The notes under the pieces: model-generated
What the model was told of the DNA's origin: nothing
The model's input: the letters and a program-made list of their open reading frames with translations, nothing else
Databases searched by the model: none
Source of the DNA: Dastarcus helophoroides
Lineage: Eukaryota > Arthropoda > Insecta > Coleoptera > Bothrideridae
Direction of reading: 5' to 3'
DNA: 64,000 bases
NCBI GenBank assembly: GCA_028583605.1
Contig: CM053337.1
Coordinates: 15,519,639-15,583,638 of the forward strand
In this document: positions 49,201-61,200 of the stretch, piece after piece
How the letters are laid out: each line of letters starts with the position of its first letter
How positions within the stretch are numbered: position 1 is the stretch's first letter
Position numbers and translations under genes: made by a program

Positions 49201-52200
49201 TGGGAAAGAGGGAGAAGGGGAAGAAAAGGAGGAAGATGTAAGCTAAAAAGAGGAGGAAGTGGAAGAAGGGTCAGAAGAGGAAAAAAGGGAAGAAGGGAAG
49301 AAGAGAAAAAGGGAAGGGGGGAAGAAGAGAAAAAGGTGAAAGAAAAAAGAGAAAAAAGAGAAAGGAAAGAAAGAAAAAGAAGAAGTCGAAGAAGAGAAGA
49401 AAGAGAAAAAAAGATAAAAGAGGAAGAATAGAAACCAGTTGAAGAAGAGGGAAAAGGGGACGAAGAAGAAAAAGGGAAAAAGAGGAAGAAGTGGAACACC
49501 TCTTCTTCTACAGGCAAAAGGAAAGGAAGAGGAGGAAGAGAAAGTGAAAAGAGGCAGAATAAGAAAGAGGAGGAAGAAACGAAAGAAGAATAAAAAGAGG
49601 AAGGAGGCGAAGAAGGGTAAGAGGAAGTAGAAGAGGAAGAAGTAAAAGAAAACGAAAAATAGGATGAAGAGGAAGAGAAGAAAGAAGAAAAAAGAGGAAG
49701 AACCCGAAAAAGAAGAGGGAGAAGAAGAGAAAACAGTAGAACACTTCTTCTTCTACGAGCAGAAGGGGAATAAGAGGAGGACGAAGGCGAGACAAGGGTA
49801 AGAAAAGGCAAAAGTGGAAGAAGTAAGAGAAGAGAAAAAAAGGAAGAAGAGGAAGAAGAGAAAGAATAAAGAAAAGAGGAAGAAGAGAAAAAATAGAGAA
49901 AAGAGGAAGAAGTTGAGGAAGAGGAAGAAAAACAAGAAGGCAAAGAAAAGAAATAAAAGGAAGAAGTAGAAGAACCCTTCTTCTACAGGCAAAAGGGGAA
50001 GAAGACGAAGAAGGGTAGAAGACGGAAGGAAGAAAAGAAAGAAGGGGAAAAAAGGGAAAAAGGGAAATGGAAGAAACGAAAGAAGAGGAAGAGAAACAAA
50101 AGAAAGAAGAGGGAGAAGGCAAAGAAAAGAAAAAAGAGGAAGAAGAGAAACAAAAAAAGAAAAGGGAGAAGGCAAAGAAAAGAAAGAAGAGGAAGAAGAG
50201 AAACATAAGAAATAAGAGGGATAAGGCAAAGAAAAGAAAGAAGAGGAAGAAAAATAAGGAGAAGAGAAATAAAAGGAAGAAATAGAAAACCTCTTCTTCT
50301 CCAAACAGAAAGGAAAAAAGACGAAAATGGGTAAAAAGAGGAAGAAGTGAAAGAGGCAAAAAAAGGAAGAATCAGAAGAAGAAAAGAAGGCAAAGAAAAG
50401 AAAGAAGAGGAAGAAGTGGAAAATAGGAAGAAGGGAAGGAAGAAGAAGACTAACAAAGGCAACAAAAGAAAGAAGAGGAAGAAAAGGAAAAAGAAGAGAA
50501 AAAAGAGGAAGAAGAAAAAGAACACCAAGAAGAGGAAGAAGTTAAAGAAGAAAAAAGAAGGGGAAAAAGAGAAATAAGAGGATGAAGTAGAAAACCTCTT
50601 CTTCTACAAAAGGGAAGAAGAGGAAAGGGGATAGAAGACGAAGAAGAATAAGAGGAAGAATCGAGAAGAGGAAGAAGCAAAATGAAAAGAGAGAAAAGAA
50701 AGAAGAAAAAAGTAGAAGAAGAAGAAGAGGAACTGGAAGAGGGAAAGAAAGAGGAAGAAGACTAACAAAAGGTACAAGAGAAATAAGAGGAAGAAAAGGA
50801 AAAAGAAGAAGAGAAAAAAGAGGACGAAGAAAAAGAATAACAAGAAGAGGAAGAAGTTGAAGAAGAAAAAGAAAAGAAAGAAGAGAAAAAAGTAGAAGAG
50901 GAAGAACTGGAAGAAGGGGAAGAAGTCGAAAAAAGGAAGAAGGGAAGGAAGAGGAAGAAGGCTAAAAAAAGGAACAAGAGAAAGAAGAGGAAGAAAAAGA
51001 AAAAAGAGGAAGAACAAATAGCAAGAAGAGGAAGAAGTTGAAGAGGAAGAAGTTGAAGATGACGAAAAAAAGAAGGGTAAAAAGAGAAATAAGAGGATGA
51101 AGTAGAAGACCTCTACTTCTACAAAAGGGAAGAAGAGGAAAGGGAAAGAAGACGAAGAAGAATAAGAAGAGGAAGAATCAGAAGAAGAGAAAAAAATAAG
51201 AAAAGGAAGAAGTGAAATGAGAAGACAAAGAAAAGAAAGAAGAGAAAAAGTAGAAGAAGAGGAAGAACTGGAAGAAGGGCGAGAAGTCGAAAAAAGGAAG
51301 AAGGGAAGGAAGAGGAAGAAGACTAACAAAATGAACAAGAGATTAAAGAGGAAGAAAAGCAAAAAGAAAAAGAAAAAAAGAGGAAGAAGAAAAAGAATAG
51401 CAAGAAGAGGAAGAAGTTAAAGAAAAAAGGAGGGGAAAAGAGAAATAAGAGGATGAAGTAAAAGACCTCTACTTCTACAGAAGAAGAGTAAAGGGGAAGA
51501 AGACGAACAAGAATACAAAGAGGACGAATCAGAAAAAGATGAAAAAATAAGAAAAGGAAGAAGCGAAATGAGAAGAGAAGGAAAAGAAAGAAGAGAAAAA
51601 GTAGAAAAGGAAGAACTGGAAGAAGGGGAACAAGTCGAAAAAAGGAAGAAGGAAAGGAACAGGAAGAAGACTAACAAAAGGAACAAGAGAAAGAAGGGGA
51701 AGAAAAGCAAAAAGAAGAAGAAACAAAAAAGGAAGAAGAAAAAGAAGAGCAAAAAGAGGAAGGAGGGAAAAGGGGGAAAAGAGAAATAAGAGGATGAAGT
51801 AGAAGACCCCTTCTTCTACAAAAGGGAAGAAGAGACAAGGGGAAGAAGACGAAGAAGAGAAAGAATCAGAAGATGAGGAAAAAAATAAGAAGAAGAAGCG
51901 AAATGAGAAGAGAAAGAAAAGAAAGAAGAGAAAAAAGTAGAAGAAGAGGACGAACTGGAAGAAGGGGAAGAAGTCGAAAAAAAGAAGAGGGAAAGGAAGA
52001 GGAAGAAGACTAACAAAAGGAACAAGAGAATAAAGAGGAAGAAAAGGAAAAAGGAGAGAAAAACGAGAAAGAAGGAAAAGAATAGCAAGAGGAAGAAGTT
52101 GAAGAAGAAGAAAAAAGAAAGGAAAAAAGAGAAATAAAAGGATAAAGTAGAAGACCTCTTCTTCTACAAAAATGAGGAAGAGAAAAGGGGAAGAAGACGA

Positions 52201-55200
52201 ATAATAAGAGGAAGAATCTGAAGAAGAGGAAAAATAAGAAGAGGAAGAAGCGAAATGAGAAGAGAAAGAAAAGAAAGAAGAGAAAAAGTAGAAGAAGAGG
52301 AAGAACTGAAAGAAGAGGAAGTAGTGGGAAAAAGGAAGAAGGGGAGGAAGAGGAAGAAGACTAACAAAAGGAACAAGAGAAAGAAGAGGAAGAAAAGGAA
52401 AAAGAACAAGAGATAATGTGGAAGAAGAAAAAGAATAGCAAGAACAGGAAGAAGTTAAAGAGGAAAAAAAGAAGGGGAAAAAGAGAAAAAAGAGGATGAA
52501 GTAGAAGACTTCTTTTTCTACAAAGAGAAGAAGAATAAGAAGAGGAAGAATCGAAAAAAGAGGAAAAATAAGAAGAGGAAGAAGCGAAATGAGAAGAGAA
52601 AGAAAAGAAAGAAGAGAAAAAGTAGATGAGGAAGAACGGGAAGAAGAGGAAGAAGAAACGAAGCGAATAAAGTAGAAAAAACAGAAAAACGGGAGAAGGA
52701 GAAGGCAGAAGAAAAGGAATGGGAGAAATAAAAAGAAGAAAAAGCAGAACAGAAGACGAAGCAAAGGAGGGAAGGAAGAATGAGAGAAAAGGCAGACAGG
52801 CGGACGGAAGGAAGAAGGAAAGAGGAGGAGGAAGAAGAGAAGGAATAGGAGAAAGAAACTGAAGAAAAAGCAGAGCAGAAGAGGAAACAAAGGAGGGAAG
52901 GAAGAAAGGCAGGAATGACAAACAAGCGGACGCAAGAAAAAAGAAGGAACCGAAGGAAGGAAAAAGGAACGGAAGTAAAGAAGGCAGACAAGGAAGAAAG
53001 GATATGTGAAACAATCAATCGGTCAAGACAGGCGGACGGAAGGAAGAAGTGGAAAAGGCGGAGGAAGAAGAGAAGGAATAGGAGAAAGGGAAAAAAAAGC
53101 AGAACAGAAGAAGGAATAAAGAAGGGAAGGAAGAAAGGGAGAAATGACAAACAGGCGGACGCAAGAAAAAAAAGAAAGAACCGAAGGAAGGAAAAAGGAA
53201 CGGAAGTAAGAAAGGAAGTAAAGAAGGCAGACAAGGAAGAAAGGATATGTGAAACAATCAATCAGTTTTTCTCTTAAGATTAAGACCGCTGCATATTTTC
53301 TATAAAAAAAACAACAACAATTTATATACTTACATTACTAGAAAGATCTTGTAAACCAAGTTCTTGAAATACAAATCTGGAAACAAAGAAGAAACAATTT
53401 GAGCATATAATTGCCGAATAAACCAAATGATAACAAAATGTACCAAACTCGCACACTGACACACACTTCGCGTCCAACTCAATTCCCCAATATATTTTTC
53501 GGAGGAGGTAAATATGACGACATAACTGGAATTTCTTGAATAAAAAGTGTTTTTCGTTCGTGTTTTATAGGTTTTTTTCTTTGCCAGTTACTCCTTCCAC
53601 AATTCTATATTTACAGTAATCTTCTGTTAAGGATTAGCAACCTCTTATAGTTTATGGTAGGAAGATGATGGAAAGGACTGGTCCTTGGTTATCTTCAAAA
53701 GTCAGCATCTCTTTGAAGATGATAGCTCGGTTGTCGAAACGAGTTAGAACAACCTTTGTTGTGTTTTTTAATCTTTGTTGGTTTCAAGGGACAAGATTTG
53801 TATGTCAATTTATGGTAGGAAGAATTATGGAAGGGGTAACTGGCGAAGAAAAAGCCAATAAACCATGAATGAAAATAACTCTATTTGGCAAAGAAGTTAC
53901 AGAGTAATTACCTAATAAAAATTTACCTGAATAAAGCCAAATTCCTAACTACTATTAATTATCTAAAAAGAGAAGTCGTTAATAAAAGAACTAATAAAAT
54001 TGATCATTTGATGAAAAAAGTTCAATAATTTGAACGAAACATGAATAAAACCTGTTAGAAGTGATATGATTATTCTTGAGTTGTCTTCATCAGAATGAGG
54101 AAATGGATGCATGCCCTCAACTGTTGACATAAGGGACTTTTAAATTGACCGAAAACGATGTATGGAGCAATCACACTTAAATAACTAGACAAGTGAGGTT
54201 ATGATATTCCCATAGATCTCACACCAGTGTCAGATCTATGGATGTTCCTAAATAACTTTCAAATTGTCTGGAAAACGATGTACGGATAAATCGTACTTAG
54301 AACTAGACAAAAACTGACATCATAATATCGACAAATGTCATTTCAAAGTCTGCGATGAAAGCCCCGAAATGCCTTCCAAAACGTAATTGTGCACTGGAGC
54401 GTTGACAATCAACGACTGGCGCCACTTCATAAAAGTGCTCTCCGAATGCACATTAAAATTCATCCAAAACTGGACCACGTATGATCCTTGGATAGTTTTC
54501 CAGTTAACTTCTTAGTATTAACTAGAAAACGTCTAATGATTTTCTCGAAATTGAACCTCTTCAAATGTATGACGGAATTGAATCTCTTCAAATGTATGAC
54601 GGAATTGAACCTCTTCAAATGTATGACGGAATTGAACCTCTTCAAATACATGACGCGAACACATTAAAATGTTTCCAAAACTGAACCATATATGGTCCTT
54701 AAACAGTTTTCCAATTAACCCCCTAGTGTTAACTGGAAAAAGTTGAATGATTTTCTCGAAATTGAATCTCTACAAATTGTATCACGAAATTGAACCTCTT
54801 CAAATGAATGACGCTGACATCGAGTGCCTATTAAAATTTTTCCAAAACTGAACCATATATGATGCCCAGTTAACATAGTAGTGTAACTGGAAAACGTTCG
54901 ATGATTTTCTCGAAATTGAATCTCTTCAAATGTATGACGAAATTGAACCTCTTCAAATGTACGACGAAATTGAACCTCTTCAAATGTACGATGCGGGCAC
55001 AACCGTACCGATAACACATCACAGATTCACAGTAACGAAGCACAAAAGCTGAAGCTTGAATACGTAATTACATTAAAAGCGTACCTATTATACCCGTTTA
55101 AACATGAAGCTATGCCCCCAAAACTCGAAGCAATGGTGTTTATCTCCACTTGCTTAATCGCATTTCCAAATTTAGTATGTTGCAGATAATCAGATCTCAG

Positions 55201-58200
55201 TAAGCCTAGGCTGATGTGCTAAAACAAACGAAAAGCCATCCTGAGTTTCCATGACTGAGTATGACGCGAGGTTCGTTCAATAAAAGATGGTCAAGGTTCC
55301 ATCGTGGCATTTACAAGGTAATGAAAATGAGCAAAAACCTTCCTAGTGACAATTTGATGGTTATGCTAATTTTCATTAGTGTGAACGTTCGTGGCATGAT
55401 TGCGATGAGTCCAAGTGTGGAAAGTAAAAATTTTACTGAGGACTTCTGCTCAGTAATAGAATGCTGACAACCTGACAACTCTAGTTCATTCTGCGAGTAC
55501 GTTCACAAGACAAATACTAATGAGAATTAGCATATTCACCAATTTATGCTAATTTTCATTAGCATTAGTCCTGTGAACGCCTTAAAACTCGCAACTTGTA
55601 ACCAGCAGGAACTAGGGTTGCCAGATTGCCATCATTCGATTAACGAACAGAAGTTCTCAGTTAATATAGTTTTTGATAACGAAAGCTTCCACGGCCAAAG
55701 TCAGTACAGGATATACTTCTTCCGGGATTGGACCGTCTCAAAGAACTACTAAAAGTGTTCGACGTTTCGCCCACCATCGTAGGGGGCTTCTTCAGGAACA
55801 AAGAAAAGAAAAATAAATGAAAAGAGGAATATGAGGGAATATGGAAAAATGAAAGAATGAATGTTTCTTTTCTTTGTTCCTGAAGAAGCCCCCTACGATG
55901 GTGGGCGAAACGTCGAACACTTTTAGTAGTTCTTTGACACGGTCCAATCCCGGAAGAAGTATATCCTGTACTAATATAGTTTTTACTTTCCATACTTGGA
56001 CTTCTGGCAAACCTACCACGAATGTTCACAATCCCAATCAGCAATATCATTCAGATTGAGCTACAGAAAACGAAACGACTCCAAAACTCAGGAGCCAAAT
56101 ACTCAATTTGATTACGACTGGATTCACCGACTGATCAACTGCTTATTTCTTAAAATAGCCGGTTAATCTAGAGATACGCTTCAAGGGAGTTTTGTAATCA
56201 GAGAGATGGTGACTACACCCAATAAATCCAATCAGTGGAATCTTTTATTGATCTTACCTCTTATATTGGATGATATGTAACAACAAAGAGATGCAAATAT
56301 GACAAATGTCTTAATAATACTTGCGTAAATAGCAAGGGTAACTTGAATTAAAAAAATAATCATTTCAGAGTAATAAAGCAAAATTTGTGTGAAATCTATA
56401 GAGTAATTGATAACAATAAATATGAAACTTAGTGCTTTCAATTTTTAACACATCAACCAGATCTGACTGAAAACAAACCGTTTTTCACACCACAAGGGGA
56501 TATTTTTTTGGTGGAACGGACTGGTCCTTGGTTTCTTCAAAAATTGAAATACGAATCGTATCCCCTGAAACCAAGAAAAATTAAAAAACACAACAGAGGT
56601 TAACGGGTTAGAACAACCTCTGTTGTGTTTTTTAATCTTTCTTGGTTTCAGGGGACAAGATTTGTATCTCAAGGTGATATAATAAAGTGACGCGTGTTTT
56701 CCCAATTTCGGGACGAAGCAAATTACGAGATTGGATGAAAATCTTCACAAACCGAGTCTTTGCAAGTTGGCGACGGCCATAGTTTCTCTATGGACCAATA
56801 GGTGGTAGTACTAACAGTCACACGGTTGACATCCGTGAATTCTTTAGTACTTACTTGTCGGAACATTTGTTAGCATTCGAGTTGGGTATTCCAAACTGAC
56901 GAGATCTAACAAGATCGGAACCGGTATCTGGTTTCCAAACTTTGAATCTAATAAATGTTCAAACCTAATTGGTCTGTGTATTAGAAAACGAGTCTAATTT
57001 ATTTAATCGCAAACGCTAAGCATATTTATTCAAGCTTAGGTAGCTTTCCTCATTTACGAGTTGATAACAGACTGGAATTCAAATTAAAAAAAATGAGTAT
57101 CATTGGTTTAAACAATTATCATTTTAATCCTAGAGTTGTGGATTCACTTTTAGAGATAATATTCGCAACTAAATTATTTTTGGCATTTGAGTTTTTTAAT
57201 GATAAGCCATCCGAAATTAATTGTTTTAAACCACGTTGTCCCCTTTTCTCCACATTTCATTCTGTCGGTATGCATTACTGAAAATTTTGGATGCGAACGA
57301 AAACATCGAACTTAATTGCTACTTCGGATTTCTGCTTTTATTAGTTTTTTTTGCTTGTATCATTCTTTTGGTTCTCAATCTATCGATTTTTGCTTCCGTA
57401 TGCTTTGTAATGGTGCGTACCCACCGACGTTCGCGAACAGCTCGCGAATAACTCGCGAACAGCTCGCGAATGGCTCGCGAACCGTTCACGAACAGCTCGC
57501 GAACAGCTCGCGAACAGCTCGTGAACAGCTCGCGAATAGCTCGCGAATAGCTCGCGAACAGTTCACGAATAGCTCGCGAACAGCTCGCGAATAGCTAGAA
57601 TAAAAAGAGGAAGAATCAAAAGAAGACGAAAAAATAAGAAGAGGAACAAGCCAAATGAGAAGAGAAAGAAAAGAAAGAAGAGAAAAAAGTAGAAGAAGAG
57701 GAAGAACTGGAAGAAGGAGAAGAAGTCGAAAAAAGGAAGAAGAAGTCGAAAAAAGGAAGAAGAAGATTTTTTTTCATCGACAGTTCTAGAAAACAGTCGA
57801 AACAGTAAAAATCAATTTTATTAGAAAAAGAGAATCAAAGTCAAAACTTCGATAGAGAACCAAAATTATGAAAGAAAAAGGTCTCTAAAATTTTTGATTT
57901 TAATCGCCAAAGTTCGTATATTCTAGAAGTTTTCAACTCGAGGGTATATAATTTAGGATTTTTATGAAAATTCCGAGTTTAAATTTGAAATATCTAAACC
58001 CGAAATTCCGATTTCGTTTTTTATAAACTTTAGGTTTTTCTTAAAATTTGAACTGAAATTGAACTAAAAACTCAGATTTTCACCATGAAAATGTTAAACT
58101 TGAAAAATATAAAATATTTTCTTTCAATTTTAGGCAAAGTTGTAATATTAAAGTAAAAAAGACATCATTTTCTAAATTATGTTAAAAAATCAATTTTTAA

Positions 58201-61200
58201 AGACTTAAATATCAAAAAATGAGTCACCTGGAACTGAACCGAAAACCGGAAAAAACCGTTATTTTTGTCGGAACGAAAACCGAAACTGAACAGATGTAAC
58301 TTTGTTTGCCGGAACGAAAACCGAAAACCAGAACGAAAAACATAACGGTTCGAAGCCCTGCCCTATTGCGCCCCTCGTTTTCACGCGACAATTCCTTAAT
58401 TTTAACAACGCGGCGGTCGAGTGTGAACAAGAGTTGATTGATTTCGTCGATGATACAAGCCATTCACCCTAGATCTGCCTACCCCAAACCCCATCATTCG
58501 CCAAGCTGACTCGTAGATCTTCGAGCGTGTCCTGCGCCAACTTTTTAATTATATTTCGATGATTTCAAGAGAACATAAGAATGAGGAAGGCGGAGGGAGG
58601 CGAGAGTTTCTTGAAGGAGGTAACATTTTAAAAAGTGAATGACTGTATACTTAATTGGAGATTATTAGTGGTAGGTCACTCAAAAGATAAATATTTTTAC
58701 TAAAAAGAACACCAACGACGATCATACGCTTGATAATGCCATTGTATTGGCGTAACTGTTACTACTGCGTTACGAAAGCCTTAACAACGTCCTACGCTAA
58801 TGCATGCAAAAAAAATCATTCAGCGGCAGCCAACCACGATAAAATTAACACCACCAATGATGAGTTTAATTACCTATGAATTTCTGCGGACATGGGGCCC
58901 AACCAGCCAAAACCGGAGGCAATTGTGTTTATTTCCACCTGTTTCCAGCAGCAGTACGGGGAGTGCATAGAGCAAGGGGTTATCTTGGGACATTTGGATT
59001 CTAGCATCAGGTCAGACCGCAACAAGGCGAGATTCAGAGGCTACACACACAACAACTGTGCAACAAAAGAACTCATCCCAATTCGGGAATGGATCAAACT
59101 TAGCACAAAGATTCCCTGTGTCACTATTGGACAAAATCTGAATGGATGACTTAAGCTGCTTTTGCACGAACAATTTTTTGACGCAAAGAGACCATCAGAA
59201 ATCAGCTCAGCTAGCTACTGATTTCCACAGGACAAAACTCGTATTTAGAGCGGTAGTCTCCAAAATAGAGTTCGCGGAAAAATCTAGGAGATATGACACT
59301 TCTCTTCAACAGTTTTTTAACCTGACTAGTTTAAGGGGGAAATGCAGCTTAGATGCAAATTCGGCTTACGCACGAATTCGGCTTACGCGCGAATTCGACT
59401 TACGCGCGAATTCGACTTACGCGCGAATTCGACTTACGCGCGAATTCGACTTACGCGCGAATTCGACTTACGCGCGAATTCGACTTACGCGCGAATTCGA
59501 CTTACGCGCGAATTCGACTTACGCGCGAATTCGACTTACGTGCAAATTCAGCTCAGCGAATGCACCATCCAAAAATTTGATGGCATTTTGTCCAATAATG
59601 CAGAGTTCGATTCTGATTTACTTGAGGCTTGGCCTTTGAATTATTTTTAAATTTCCGAGGTTATTGCAATTACTAACCACATTTTACAAAAAAATGAGCC
59701 GCACGCATGCGACCAAGTATCCCAGTAATTTCAGCACGACTCTTCATAACTTCATATAACTTTGGCAAATTTCTAGATACCATGCGGGGCGCCTCATCGT
59801 GTTACTAATTTATAAATAAGTTCGTCTTAGTTTAAAAAAAATGAAACTAGCAAAGTTTAATGATAATACAACAATAGTTGTGATATTTTTATCATAAAAA
59901 TATCGTGAGTGACTGAGCGTTATTACTAATTTAGAACAGATACCGCATCATTTTTAAAATCCTGAATAGGTGACTCGTTTTTTTTTTATTAATAATTGCA
60001 ATAACCCAAGTTACTATCACATAGATCTAGTAGAATGATAAATCTTGAATGAGCACTACAGACAACACACAAATTTACTTTAGTAAACATTTTTTTTTGT
60101 AAATAAACAAAGATGAATTGCATATTATCAATCAAATTCTCCTGTGGTGTTAGATTCTGATAAAAGATGGTCATATAGCACATTACAATATAAAAAAATT
60201 AAGATTGACATTACTGACACCTTTGAACAAATTCGACTTAGCTTTACTCAAAATTTTAACTTTTTGAAAATTTCAACAACTTTTGGTACCTACATCTATT
60301 TTTCAAATCTCGACATTTTTTAAGATTCACCTCTTTTTGACAGTATTTTTTTCTCGAAATTTTTAATTTTTCCAAATTTTTGATTTTTCGAAATTTCGAA
60401 TTTTTGGTTCATTTTCGACTTTTTTCAAAATTCAAACTCTTTTTTTGAAAAGTTAAAGTAATTAAAATTTAGACTATTTAAATTTTGATATGACTCCCAG
60501 TTCGTTTAGTTTTCATAACTCGACATTTTCCAAAATTCGCCTTTTTTTAAATCTTCGACTGTTCTCCAAAAATTGGACCTTTTTTCAAACATTTCGCATA
60601 GTTTTGAAAGCTTGGACTACATTTCAAAATTACGCAATTTTAAAAATGTCGACTTATTGCCAAAATTTCGAATTTTTCAATATTTCGATTTTTTTGGAAA
60701 ATCCCGAATCTGACAATTTTGAAAATTAAAAAAAAATCTCGACATTCTACAAGATTTCAATTTTTGTAAATGTCGAGTTTCTTTAAATTTCGACTTTTTT
60801 CAAAATTCAAACTCTTTTTTTGAAAATTTAAAGTATTTAAAATTTAAACTATTTAAATTTAATTTAATATGACTCCAATTTTTTGACAAGTTCGTTTAGT
60901 TTTCATATCTCTCGACATTTTCCAAACTAACTAACTAAATTAATCTGTAATATACAGAAATGCCAAATTTGTCCAAAATTGCCATCTTTTGAAAGATTTA
61001 TCTTTCGTGCTTGCATCGAGTTTTGATAAAACGAAAATACCTTACCTGTGACACCCCCTCTTCTTGTATCGTTTCATAAATTTTGAACAAATTCCCAGTA
61101 AATTCGTCAACTTGAACAGTGTCCTTTAAAGTCTCACTTAAAAACTCCCTAGAATGGGCAACCCTGTGCATCAGCTCGTTTAGTATCGGTTGCAACTGAA

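Noticed and set aside
48861..53261. Frames up to 468 codons in GSS intron 3
   Set aside because: Polypurine repeat translation; the region is flanked by clear GSS splice sites and is intronic.
59142..59650. 165-codon frame with 17-residue repeats
   Set aside because: Produced by the 17-bp minisatellite; no start context or homology.
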